Below are positions 9,598 to 17,922 of a stretch of DNA of 64,000 nt, one piece after another. The stretch is from assembly GCA_963772675.1 (NCBI GenBank), contig CAVYYF010000011.1, positions 285,317 to 349,316 on the forward strand, given 5' to 3'. Origin of the DNA: JAKAGZ01 sp963772675 (GTDB lineage: Bacteria; Bacteroidota; Ignavibacteria; Ignavibacteriales; Ignavibacteriaceae). The notes beneath the pieces are model-generated. The model ran no database searches, was not told the origin of the DNA, and saw only the letters and a program-made list of their open reading frames with translations. The position numbers were made by a program, and so were the translations under genes. Positions within the stretch are counted from its first letter, which is position 1. Each line of letters starts with the position of its first letter.

Positions 9598-10008
9598 TTA
9601 TTTTTTTGACTTGTTCAGCTTAAACAAAACCGGAACAACTACCTGCACTTTTACAAGTTTATCTCGTTGTTTTGCCGGTGTGAATTTTGTCTCTTTCACT
9701 GCTTTCATAGCTGCTTCATCACAACCGCTGCCAATTCCTTTGAGCATTATTGTTTTTACAACATCTCCTTTTTCGTCAATAAAGGCCTGAATGTAAACCT
9801 TTCCTTCAATACCTGCTCTTTTTGCAATCTCAGGATAAATAACCTTTTTTTGAATAGCGCTGATTCCACCAATTGGTTCTGCCATTACTTCAACTTCTTT
9901 TAAATATTTATCGTTTGATTTTTCTGAAGTATTTTTTTCCTGTCCGAAAACATTTGCAGCTAATATTAAAATTATTATGAAAGGTAGTGTAAATATTTTC
10001 TTTTTCAT
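9598..10008 (-). CDS. Secreted protein with a TonB C-terminal domain
   Basis: The 136-residue product has a signal peptide (MKKKIFTLPFIIILILAANVFGQ) followed by a single TonB C-terminal-like domain (YPEIAKRAGIEGKVYIQAFID, then AAMKAVKETKFTPA). It lacks the inner-membrane anchor and proline-rich linker of an energising TonB, and no exbB or exbD is nearby. It probably acts in the periplasm as a partner-binding module rather than as an energy transducer. It overlaps the preceding broken gene by 4 bp and closes the sigma/anti-sigma operon; the two TonB domains are near-duplicates, suggesting tandem duplication. Confidence 0.8.
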   Translation of the reverse strand: MKKKIFTLPFIIILILAANVFGQEKNTSEKSNDKYLKEVEVMAEPIGGISAIQKKVIYPEIAKRAGIEGKVYIQAFIDEKGDVVKTIMLKGIGSGCDEAAMKAVKETKFTPAKQRDKLVKVQVVVPVLFKLNKSKK

Positions 10009-10863
10009 TTTACCTCCTTAACTGTATTATCAGATAACTTAAAAATAACAGGTACACTTACCTGCACTTTTACCGGTATACCTCTTTGTCTTCCCGGGAT
10101 AAACTTTACTTTTTTAATTGCATTCATTGCAGCTTCATCGCAACCTGCTCCTATTCCTTTTAGAACATTGGCTTTGGTTACATTTCCGTTCTCATCTATA
10201 AATGCTTGAATATAAACCCTGCCTTCTATTCCTGCTCTTTTAGCGATTTCAGGGTATTTAATGTTTTTTTGAATTGCAGCGATTCCACCAATAGGCTCTG
10301 GCATTTCCTCTACCGCTACAAAGTATTTGTCATCGGGATTGAACATATTGGCGCCCGCAAGAAAGTCAGGTAATTCTATTTTAGTTGTTCCATCAGGATT
10401 TACTAAAATATTTGCTTTTACATCAGACCAGCATTTAACAGGTGTTCCTTTGATTTTTGCCGGATCAAATTTCCAGTTGCTTACCCTTTCAGCAATTGCG
10501 TCAGATAATTTTTGTCTGTCGGTATAAACACTAATGCTGTCAGATGTCGATTGCAGTCATGTGGAAAGGCTTCGAGATATCCTTGATTTTATCAATGCTT
10601 CCTTTCTCATTTAAATAAAACCGAAGGGCAATGTTGAATTGCATCGGCTTTTCAGAGTTTTTATCGTAAAGACTTTTTGCCGCATTTTCCAGGTCTTTAT
10701 TCATCTCTTTGCTTGTTGTTTAAGTTTCTTTTGGTGGAGTGTCAACATCATCGATCGAATTGTACATCTCTTCAAGATTAGGTACTACTTCTACTTTGTT
10801 GGATTTGTTTTCGCAACCTGCAATAAGGAAACCAAAGATTAATATTGCTAAGATTGTTTTCAT
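10005..10863 (-). pseudogene. Broken lipoprotein gene with TonB-like C-terminal domains
   Basis: Reading from ATG 10863 gives a lipoprotein signal peptide with lipobox LIAGC and then 47 codons ending at an in-frame TAA (10720-10722). The same frame resumes with a TonB-like segment (LRFYLNEKGSIDKI), then meets TGA at 10540-10542. About there the frame shifts to the one that runs through WKFDPAKIKGTP and a complete TonB C-domain (10346-10005). One stop and one indel therefore separate three parts of an originally continuous protein of about 285 residues. The 3' piece could still start at ATG 10346 and make a 113-residue protein without a signal peptide. Confidence 0.75.
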
Positions 10864-10874
10864 TGCATACCTCG

Positions 10875-11330
10875 TTAATTACTTTTTATAATAACAGCAT
10901 TAGAGAATTTCCCATTTATTTCAGCCGTCGGTAGAGAATTAAGTAAAATTTGAATTGTTCTATTTTGTTTTTGAATATCCAGGTGAACCTGGTTGATATC
11001 TTCTTTGTATGTTTTTATCTGTGAATAGAAAAACAAGCTAATGCAGAACAAAACAATAATTGCTGCATAAGAAATTACCAGTTTCATTTTTTGCGTAAAG
11101 AACTTATTCTTCCCATTTAAAACTGTCCTTGCCAGAATTCTTTTCTCAAGCTCTTCTGGAAATTCTTCCTGCATTTCGCCGACTACAGATTTCAGAAGAT
11201 GTTGCTGTTTAAAATAATTTCTGGCGATTTCATTATTAGAAAGCGAAATAAATAAGCCAGGTTCTTTGCTTTTTTCCAATTCTCCATCCAAATACACGTC
11301 TATAATCTTTAACAAATCATTTGAATCCAT
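10875..11330 (-). CDS. Anti-sigma-factor-like membrane protein
   Basis: The 151-residue protein has a short acidic N-terminal cytoplasmic part (MDSNDLLKIIDVYLDGELEK), one transmembrane helix (about residues 84-102, ISYAAIIVLFCISLFF) and a periplasmic coiled-coil-like tail. This layout, and its position 12 bp after an ECF sigma gene, mark it as the probable cognate anti-sigma factor. No zinc-binding HxxxCxxC motif is present, so it is not a canonical ZAS protein. Identification rests on context and topology more than on residue motifs. Confidence 0.7.
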   Translation of the reverse strand: MDSNDLLKIIDVYLDGELEKSKEPGLFISLSNNEIARNYFKQQHLLKSVVGEMQEEFPEELEKRILARTVLNGKNKFFTQKMKLVISYAAIIVLFCISLFFYSQIKTYKEDINQVHLDIQKQNRTIQILLNSLPTAEINGKFSNAVIIKSN

Positions 11331-11342
11331 GTTATCCTCGTT

Positions 11343-11867
11343 TCATTTTAAGGCTTTTGATAGTTTCAGGATTAATTTTTCCCTGGCGGAATGAAGCCTG
11401 CTTCTTACAAGGTTTTCATCAATTTCGAGCACGGAAGAAATTTCTTCATAGCTCAATCCGCCAAATTCTTTAAGTGTAAAAACTTCTTTTTGTTCAAAAG
11501 GGATATATTCAAGTTCTGCATTAAGTTTTTCTTTCAGGTCCTTTAACTCTATGATTTCTATCAGATCTACCCCCGAACTTAATTCAATTTCGTCCGTATC
11601 TTCGACTCCAAACTGGTCGACCCTTGCACTTTTCCCTCTGTAAAAATTAAATACTTCAAATTTTGCTACTTTAAAAACCCATATATCTATCTTACTTCTG
11701 TCATTTATTTTGTCAAAATTCTCAAAAAGTTTCAGGAATACATTCTGGCTGATATCTTCTGCTGTCATTCTGTCTGAAGTCATTTTAAGCAGATAATTGT
11801 AAAGCCGCTTTTTCAGACGATTGAACGCAACGGTAAACTCAATTTTATGATCTTTTGTATTTCTCAA
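11343..11867 (-). CDS. ECF-subfamily RNA polymerase sigma factor
   Basis: The 174-residue protein has sigma region 2 (TAEDISQNVFLKLFENF, then IDIWVFKVAKFEVFNFYR) and region 4 (FEQKEVFTLKEFGGLSYEEISSVL, then VRSRLHSAREKL), with no regions 1 or 3, as in ECF sigmas. The start is a TTG at 11867; no ATG lies upstream of region 2 in frame. The downstream membrane protein probably holds it inactive, and the following secreted TonB-domain genes are likely part of the regulon or the signal chain. Confidence 0.88.
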   Translation of the reverse strand: MRNTKDHKIEFTVAFNRLKKRLYNYLLKMTSDRMTAEDISQNVFLKLFENFDKINDRSKIDIWVFKVAKFEVFNFYRGKSARVDQFGVEDTDEIELSSGVDLIEIIELKDLKEKLNAELEYIPFEQKEVFTLKEFGGLSYEEISSVLEIDENLVRSRLHSAREKLILKLSKALK

Positions 11868-12079
11868 AATATTTTGATTGCTTTCAGTTTAATAGACACA
11901 TCAACCGATCAATAGTTGACGTTGCTGGTAATTTTTACTCTTGGAATTTAACAGAATTTCGATAATATGAAATATTCAATAAATTGTGATAATAAGCTAT
12001 AAACGGTGTTTCCGGCTTCCCTATTTCATTGATTAAAATAGAGTACTTGCGTACTTTTAAAATCAATTAATTCGAAGAT

Positions 12080-13222
12080 ATGAAGAAAATATTAATATTA
12101 GGTTCAACCGGTTCTATTGGGGTAAACTCGTTGAACGTGATAAGACAATACCCGGGAAAATTTAAGGTCGAAGCGCTTACCGTTAATTCCCGGATCGATC
12201 TTCTCGAACCGCAGATAAATGAATTCAAACCCCGGGTAGTAGTAGTAAGAGAGGAAAAACCTGCCGAAGAGTTAAGGATTAAACTAAAGGGTCGATGTGA
12301 AGTTCTTTCAGGTATTGATGGATTATGCAAATCAGCAGCTGAATGTGATTATGATTTTCTTATTGGTGCTATTGTCGGTTTTGCAGGGCTTGCGCCAACT
12401 ATTGAAGCGATAAAAAGAGGAAAGAGAATTGCACTTGCAAATAAAGAAACGCTTGTTGTCGGCGGAGAGCTTATAACTAATTTATGCAAAAAACATAACG
12501 CTGAAATCATTCCGGTTGATTCGGAACATAGTGCTATTTATCAATGTCTGGTTGGCGAAGATAAAAATGAAGTGGAGAAATTAATCATTACCGCATCCGG
12601 CGGACCATTTCTGAATAAACATAAATCCGAACTTGAAAATGTTACTGTAGATGAAGCACTGAATCATCCGAACTGGAAGATGGGAAACAAAATCACAATT
12701 GATTCAGCTTCGATGATGAATAAAGGCCTGGAAGTTATTGAAGCTCACTGGCTTTTCGGAATTCCTAAAAACAAAATTGAAGTTGTGATTCATCCGCAGT
12801 CTATTGTACATTCGATGGTGCAGTTTGTAGATGGTTCAATAAAAGCTCAGATGGGAATTCCGGATATGAAGCTTCCTATTCAATATGCGTTAACATATCC
12901 TGAAAGATTTGAGAATAAATTTGAAAGAGCTAATTTGCCAAAGATCAATAATCTTTCTTTCTTTGAACCTGATTTTGAAAAGTATGAATGTTTGAAACTT
13001 GCCTTCGGAACCCTCGAGGCCGGGGGAACTTCACCCTGCATTATGAATGCGGCAAATGAAGTTGCTGTGGATAAATTTTTAAATAGGAAAATAAAGTTTT
13101 CACAAATCCCGACTTTAATTGAAAAAGCATTAAATAAAATTGAAAATCATAAAGAGCCCGATCTTAACACAATTTTTGAATGTGACAAAGAAACAAGGGA
13201 TTTTGTAACGAGTTTAATTTAA
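12080..13222 (+). CDS. dxr: 1-deoxy-D-xylulose 5-phosphate reductoisomerase
   Basis: Dxr converts DXP to MEP with NADPH, the committed step of the non-mevalonate isoprenoid pathway. The 380 residues contain the Rossmann motif GSTGSIG at 8-14, ANKETLVVGG, the metal-site region PVDSEHSA, the substrate loop SASMMNKGLE, and VHPQSIVHSMV-like IHPQSIVHSMV. Length is normal. rseP follows after 17 bp, a pairing seen in many bacteria. Confidence 0.96.
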   Translation: MKKILILGSTGSIGVNSLNVIRQYPGKFKVEALTVNSRIDLLEPQINEFKPRVVVVREEKPAEELRIKLKGRCEVLSGIDGLCKSAAECDYDFLIGAIVGFAGLAPTIEAIKRGKRIALANKETLVVGGELITNLCKKHNAEIIPVDSEHSAIYQCLVGEDKNEVEKLIITASGGPFLNKHKSELENVTVDEALNHPNWKMGNKITIDSASMMNKGLEVIEAHWLFGIPKNKIEVVIHPQSIVHSMVQFVDGSIKAQMGIPDMKLPIQYALTYPERFENKFERANLPKINNLSFFEPDFEKYECLKLAFGTLEAGGTSPCIMNAANEVAVDKFLNRKIKFSQIPTLIEKALNKIENHKEPDLNTIFECDKETRDFVTSLI

Positions 13223-13239
13223 CAGGAGAAACCCGCTTA

Positions 13240-14595
13240 ATGGAATATGTAATTTACTTTGCGATAACGATAGGAATTCTGGTATTCATCCATGAGTTCG
13301 GACACTTTATTGCTGCCAAAGCATGCGGAATGAGAGCCGAGGTTTTTGCAATAGGTTTTGGAAAAAGATTGTTCGGTTGGAATAAAATTAATGGATTCAC
13401 ATTTGGAGATCTTCCCGAAGACTTTGACGGCGGAGATCATACTGATTACAGGCTGAGTTTACTACCTCTTGGCGGTTATGTAAAAATAGCCGGAATGGTT
13501 GATGAAAGCTTCGATACTGAATTTGCTGATAAAGAACCACAGCCATATGAATTCAGGGCCAGACCGGTTTACCAGAAAGTGATTGTGATCACTGCTGGTG
13601 TACTGATGAATCTGCTTTTGGCCTTGTTTGTATTTTGGGGAGGAAATTATTTTCACGGAAAAGAAGTAACAAAAACAACGACTATCGCTTATGTTGTTCC
13701 TCACTCAACTGCTGATTCATTAGGCTTTCAGACTAACGATAAAATTTTAGCGATAAATGGAAAAACAGTTAGTGACTGGGGAGATGTAAGTTCTGAAATA
13801 CTTGTTACTACCCTTGGTGAAGATCTTAACGTAAGGCTTGAAAGAAAGGGACAGGTAGAAACTTTGCATATTCCGCGTTCTAAAGTTCCTGATAGTAAAG
13901 ATGGAAGGTTGTTTTTATATCCAACAGGTGTGAGACCGGGAATCTCCGAGGTTTTAGCAAACTCGCCTGCAAATAAAGCCGGAATAGAAAGCGGTGATAT
14001 AGTGCTTGATATGAATGCTACGCCGGTTTATACAGGTGAACAGGCAATTGATATAATTCATCAAAGTAAGGGTAAGGCAATTCAACTGGCGGTGCTGCGT
14101 GATAAGGATACTTTAAATATGGCAGTAACTCCGGGAAGCGATGGATTAATCGGTGTTGGAATTGGAACAGTCTTTCTGGGCAAAGTTGATTATAAAAAAT
14201 ATGGCTTCTTTGAATCTTTTTATTATGGCTGGCTTGATATTGTAAGAGTAACTGATTTGACGGCTACTATGTTTGGAAGAGTTATAAAAGGCCAACTTGC
14301 ATTTGGAAAAGTTTTTGGCGGGCCTGTTAAGATCGCCAAGTACGCTGCAAAATCAGCCGATAATGGTTTTTCAACATTTATGAATTTTCTTGCATTGCTA
14401 AGCCTTAGCCTTGCAATAATAAACATAATGCCATTTCCCGTTCTTGACGGTGGGCATCTTTTGATAATTATCATAGAGGCAATATTCAAAAGAGAAATTC
14501 CGATAAAGGTGAAGATAGCAATACAGAATGTCGGATTTGTTATTCTTTTATTGCTAATGGCTTTTATTATCTATAATGATATTATCACTATGTGA
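13240..14595 (+). CDS. rseP: RIP metalloprotease RseP (site-2 protease)
   Basis: RseP is an inner-membrane zinc protease that cuts transmembrane segments such as those of anti-sigma factors and spent signal peptides. The 451-residue protein has HEFGH at residues 18-22 in the first membrane helix, two PDZ-type domains in the middle (VVPHSTADSLGF, and VLANSPANKAGIESGD), and the C-terminal NIMPFPVLDGGHL motif that supplies the third zinc ligand. It is preceded by AGGAG. An ECF sigma/anti-sigma pair 1.5 kb away is a conceivable but unproven client. Confidence 0.95.
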   Translation: MEYVIYFAITIGILVFIHEFGHFIAAKACGMRAEVFAIGFGKRLFGWNKINGFTFGDLPEDFDGGDHTDYRLSLLPLGGYVKIAGMVDESFDTEFADKEPQPYEFRARPVYQKVIVITAGVLMNLLLALFVFWGGNYFHGKEVTKTTTIAYVVPHSTADSLGFQTNDKILAINGKTVSDWGDVSSEILVTTLGEDLNVRLERKGQVETLHIPRSKVPDSKDGRLFLYPTGVRPGISEVLANSPANKAGIESGDIVLDMNATPVYTGEQAIDIIHQSKGKAIQLAVLRDKDTLNMAVTPGSDGLIGVGIGTVFLGKVDYKKYGFFESFYYGWLDIVRVTDLTATMFGRVIKGQLAFGKVFGGPVKIAKYAAKSADNGFSTFMNFLALLSLSLAIINIMPFPVLDGGHLLIIIIEAIFKREIPIKVKIAIQNVGFVILLLLMAFIIYNDIITM

Positions 14596-14643
14596 GGAAG
14601 GATAAATCCCAATCCTGTAAGAGATATAATATTTTTAGAGAAA

Positions 14644-15549
14644 TTATCCTCTGATCTCTTTTACAATTGTACGAATGTGTTCCGGTGTTGTTCCGCAGCA
14701 TCCACCGACAATGTTTGCCCCGGCATTCACTAATTTTTTTATTTTCGGCGCCATCAATTCGGGTGTTTCCGGGAAAACAGTTTTAGCATCTTTCACTATC
14801 GGCATGCCGGCATTCGCGTGCACAAGCACGGGTGTTGTTTTGTCAATTTCTCTTATTGCTTCAACTATTTCCACCATCTGATCGAAACCAATACCGCAGT
14901 TTGCACCGATAATGTCAGCGCCTGCTTTCTTCACAGCATTTATCATTTCTTCCGGGGAAACACCCATCATTGTCCGGTAGTAACCTTGTACAGTTTTATT
15001 GTAGGTGAAAGTGCTGATCACTTCAAGATCGGTAAATTCTTTTGCTGCTTTAATTGCCAGGCATGCTTCATCGGTTGCCGACATTGTTTCTACGCAAATG
15101 ACATCGGCTCCACCTTTTGCCAAACCTTCAACCTGTATTCTAAAACCATCATATACTTCTTCTTCAGAATGTTCCTCCATAATTAAAATTGCACCCGATG
15201 GCCCGATTGAACCAAGAACAAAATGATCGTCTCCTGCAGCCTCTCTTGAAATTGATGCACCAGCTTCATTAAGTTCAAAAGCGCGATCCTGCAATCCATA
15301 ATGTTTCAACCTGATGGGATGAGCACCGAATGTGTTTGTAAGTATCATATCTGAGCCGGCATCAATATAACTATTAGCTATTCCAAGCACTTCTTGTCTA
15401 TGTGTAACATTCCATATTTCTGGACAGTCGCCAACTTCCAGTCCGAGCTCATGAAGAAATGTTCCCCATCCACCGTCTGAAATCAGAATTTTGCCTTCTC
15501 CAAGTTTTTTAAGTATTGATCTTTTGGCTTTATTTTCAGGTAAGCTCAT
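14644..15549 (-). CDS. Homocysteine S-methyltransferase-family protein (MetH N-domain-like)
   Basis: The 301-residue protein corresponds to the homocysteine-binding barrel of cobalamin-dependent methionine synthase. The zinc site is complete: Cys218 in GANCGIG and Cys284-Cys285 in GGCCGTTPEHI. The N-terminus has the barrel opening ISDGGWGT and NTFGAHP. It lacks folate, cobalamin and activation domains, which appear instead as separate genes upstream in the same operon. This suggests a dissected methionine synthase in which the methyl group comes from the corrinoid protein at 15855. Methyl donor and product are inferred. Confidence 0.85.
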   Translation of the reverse strand: MSLPENKAKRSILKKLGEGKILISDGGWGTFLHELGLEVGDCPEIWNVTHRQEVLGIANSYIDAGSDMILTNTFGAHPIRLKHYGLQDRAFELNEAGASISREAAGDDHFVLGSIGPSGAILIMEEHSEEEVYDGFRIQVEGLAKGGADVICVETMSATDEACLAIKAAKEFTDLEVISTFTYNKTVQGYYRTMMGVSPEEMINAVKKAGADIIGANCGIGFDQMVEIVEAIREIDKTTPVLVHANAGMPIVKDAKTVFPETPELMAPKIKKLVNAGANIVGGCCGTTPEHIRTIVKEIRG

Positions 15550-15563
15550 ATTAGCACTTCTTT

Positions 15564-15818
15564 TTAGTTGAAATTTTCTTCTAATTCATTTTTTATTATT
15601 TCTGCAACTTCTTCAGGTGTTCCTTCTTGTTCCCGTTCATCACTCCATTTCCATTGTTCAAGATAGCTAGTTTCGTCAGTCAATCCTTTTTCTTTTGCAA
15701 CTTTGTCGATCTTGGCCATAAATTTTGGCGACAACTCTACTTTTGTTTCATCGAAATCATCCCAGGCTTTTACCTGTGAAGGAATATCCTGCCAGTATAA
15801 TATTTGATAAAATGCCAT
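15564..15818 (-). CDS. Small 'virulence factor'-domain protein in the corrinoid operon
   Basis: This 84-residue acidic protein starts MAFYQILYWQDIPSQVKAW, which resembles the small domain called Virulence_fact in Pfam; the name has no functional basis here. No signal peptide or membrane helix is visible. ATG 15818 is preferred over a TTG at 15848. It sits between the corrinoid-protein gene and the homocysteine methyltransferase gene with gaps of 36 and 14 bp, so a role in the methyl-transfer chain is plausible but not shown. Confidence 0.6.
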   Translation of the reverse strand: MAFYQILYWQDIPSQVKAWDDFDETKVELSPKFMAKIDKVAKEKGLTDETSYLEQWKWSDEREQEGTPEEVAEIIKNELEENFN

Positions 15819-15854
15819 AATTATATTTTTATTTAAGTAAAAAAACAATAAGTT

Positions 15855-16490
15855 CTATTCTTTCCCTACAAATTGCAGAAACAAATCAACTGCACTGCTC
15901 GCATCAGAGCCATAGCCGTCCGCTCCAATTTCATCTGCAAACATTTGACTTACAGGCGCACCGCCAATTGCCATTTTAATATGTCCTTTATCTTTAAATC
16001 CGTCAACAACTGTTTTCATATATGTCATCGTGGTTGTCAGTAGAGCGCTCATGCCGATGATATCCGGTTTACATTTTTCAGCCGCAGCCATAAATTTTTC
16101 CAGGCTCTGATCAACTCCTATATCGTGCACTTCAAATCCTGCACCTTCTGCCATCATACAAACAAGGTTTTTACCGATGTCGTGCAAATCACCGCGTACA
16201 GTTCCCATTAACAACACTCCTTTGGACTCTGTGATTGAATCTTTTGACGAAAGGAGTGGTTTTAAAACTGCCATTCCAGCTTTCATTGCTCGTGCTGCAA
16301 TCAACACTTCGGGCACATAAAGAATATTGTATTTGAAATCTTCTCCAACTACACTCATACCAGCTATTAAACCTTCATTCAAAACTTCCTGAACGCTTCG
16401 CCCTTCGGCTAAAGCATCTTTTGTCATCTGTTCTACTTCTTTCGCCTTCCCTTCATAAAGGTATTGATTCATTAAAGCATAATCGGGCAT
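15855..16490 (-). CDS. Corrinoid (B12-binding) methyl-carrier protein
   Basis: The 211-residue protein matches the MtaC/MtbC/MetH-cobalamin module: an N-terminal helical cap (about 1-85) and a Rossmann B12 domain with DLHDIG at 101-106, whose His103 is the expected lower axial ligand to cobalt. The later stretches SALLTTTM and IGGAPVS are the remaining family signatures. It would shuttle a methyl group between the UroD-fold enzyme encoded just upstream and the homocysteine methyltransferase just downstream. Confidence 0.9.
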   Translation of the reverse strand: MPDYALMNQYLYEGKAKEVEQMTKDALAEGRSVQEVLNEGLIAGMSVVGEDFKYNILYVPEVLIAARAMKAGMAVLKPLLSSKDSITESKGVLLMGTVRGDLHDIGKNLVCMMAEGAGFEVHDIGVDQSLEKFMAAAEKCKPDIIGMSALLTTTMTYMKTVVDGFKDKGHIKMAIGGAPVSQMFADEIGADGYGSDASSAVDLFLQFVGKE

Positions 16491-16514
16491 TTGCGATTTC
16501 CTTTTTACAAAATT

Positions 16515-17561
16515 TTAACGTTTGGAATTAAATTCATCCAATGCTTTCTGCATTGCAACAATATTTTCTTTCGGCATTCCCGGGCTTGTTCCTCCTCCCA
16601 CTGAAAGTATTATTCCTTCACCGTCGCTTTTTTCGAGAACTTCCATCGTTGCGTCGAAAACTTCATCTTGAGTTCCACGAACACCGATTTCAAGAGGATT
16701 AACATTTCCCATTAAGCACATACGATCGCCAATTCTGTCTTTAACTTCGGATATATCGGTTTGTTTTCCCCAGTTGAGAACATTGAAACCGCAATCTGGC
16801 AAATGTTCAAGACAGGCATTTACGTCAGCATCGTTATGGTATATTTTTACCCAGTCTTTCGGAAAAGCATCACATATTTTTTTCAAATATGGATGAGCAA
16901 ATTCCATGTAATGATCCTCATTAATAAAACCGACTATATCATCAAGAATAAAAATTGATTCAACCTGGTCGCCCATAATTTTTGCTTGGGCTTTCAGCCA
17001 ATCAATTATAAGATTTGTGCAAAGGTCGATCAACTTGTGTGCCCACTCAGGTTTTTCAACAATGTCAATCATAAAGTTTGTAGTGCTTCTTACAAAACCT
17101 GCTGTACAAAGAGGGCCTCTTGATGTGACAATTGGAAGTGTATACCCGCTATCGAAAATGCGTTGCTTCTGCATTTTGATACGGTGCAGTGTCATTGCCA
17201 TAAAAGCATCATATTCAACTTCGTATTCTGGGAAATTATCTATGTCTTCGATATTATAAAGGGTATGATATTCACTCGGAGTATTATCCTGCCAGAATTT
17301 TATTTTGGTTCCTAATGCAGAAGGTTCTGCGGCCATTCCATATTCCATCCACCATGAAGGGATAAAAATGATGTCAGGGAATTCCTGGTGAATTTTAAGA
17401 TTTGATTGAAACCATAATTCCGGGTCTAGATAGTAATCCATATGTTTTATACCAAGATAACCGGGTATCCATGGGCTGTCAATAATCAGCGCCATAGGAA
17501 TTTTATCCATCTTTTCCATCCGGGCGGCTTTCTTAAATATTTCCCATTGTTCTGGTCTCAT
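16515..17561 (-). CDS. Uroporphyrinogen decarboxylase-fold methyltransferase
   Basis: The 348-residue protein belongs to the MtaA/MtbA/CmuA branch of the UroD superfamily, which transfers methyl groups to or from corrinoid proteins. The fold is recognisable from MGNVNPLEIGVRGT near 284 and the C-terminal GGTSPGMPKENI. The usual zinc-ligand set is not intact: the expected HxC reads HND (His242, Asp244) and the C-terminal Cys is replaced by Gly near 322-324. It is therefore unlikely to be a thiol-activating CoM-type enzyme. The methyl donor is unknown. It lies 24 bp upstream of the corrinoid-protein gene. Confidence 0.82.
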   Translation of the reverse strand: MRPEQWEIFKKAARMEKMDKIPMALIIDSPWIPGYLGIKHMDYYLDPELWFQSNLKIHQEFPDIIFIPSWWMEYGMAAEPSALGTKIKFWQDNTPSEYHTLYNIEDIDNFPEYEVEYDAFMAMTLHRIKMQKQRIFDSGYTLPIVTSRGPLCTAGFVRSTTNFMIDIVEKPEWAHKLIDLCTNLIIDWLKAQAKIMGDQVESIFILDDIVGFINEDHYMEFAHPYLKKICDAFPKDWVKIYHNDADVNACLEHLPDCGFNVLNWGKQTDISEVKDRIGDRMCLMGNVNPLEIGVRGTQDEVFDATMEVLEKSDGEGIILSVGGGTSPGMPKENIVAMQKALDEFNSKR

Positions 17562-17595
17562 GTTTCTTCCTCTTTTATGCTAATAAAAAATATCG

Positions 17596-17922
17596 TTAGG
17601 GTGAAACAAGTATTTCATTATCAGTAATTTTTAATTCGACTTCAGCAGATTTTGCAGCTTCCTGTAATGCAGTGTTTAACATTTCAACCGGATCTTTACT
17701 AATTTCCAGTCTTCTCATTAGTCCTTCACCTTTTTTCGTGCCGACAACCAGCATTATTTTCAAACCTTTTCTCTTGCAGGAAATTCTTGTCCCATCTTCA
17801 AGTTTTACATTCATAGGTTTTATGAAAGCATCTGTGTAATGAACGCCGATACCGGATTTGTCTGTAAAGGCAGGAGGAAGTTTTTCTTTTGCTGTTTGGT
17901 TAATGTCGCAAATTTTAATCAC
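17596..17922 (-). CDS. Unknown 108-residue protein in the corrinoid operon
   Basis: I do not recognise this family. The protein is soluble, without signal peptide or membrane helix, and has a segment LEDGTRISCKRKGLKIMLVVG followed by GEGLMRRLEISKDPVEML. One Cys is present (near residue 49). Its start overlaps the end of the MetH-activation-like gene by 8 bp, which makes translation coupling and a shared job likely. The codon use looks like that of its neighbours. Confidence 0.6.
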   Translation of the reverse strand: MIKICDINQTAKEKLPPAFTDKSGIGVHYTDAFIKPMNVKLEDGTRISCKRKGLKIMLVVGTKKGEGLMRRLEISKDPVEMLNTALQEAAKSAEVELKITDNEILVSP

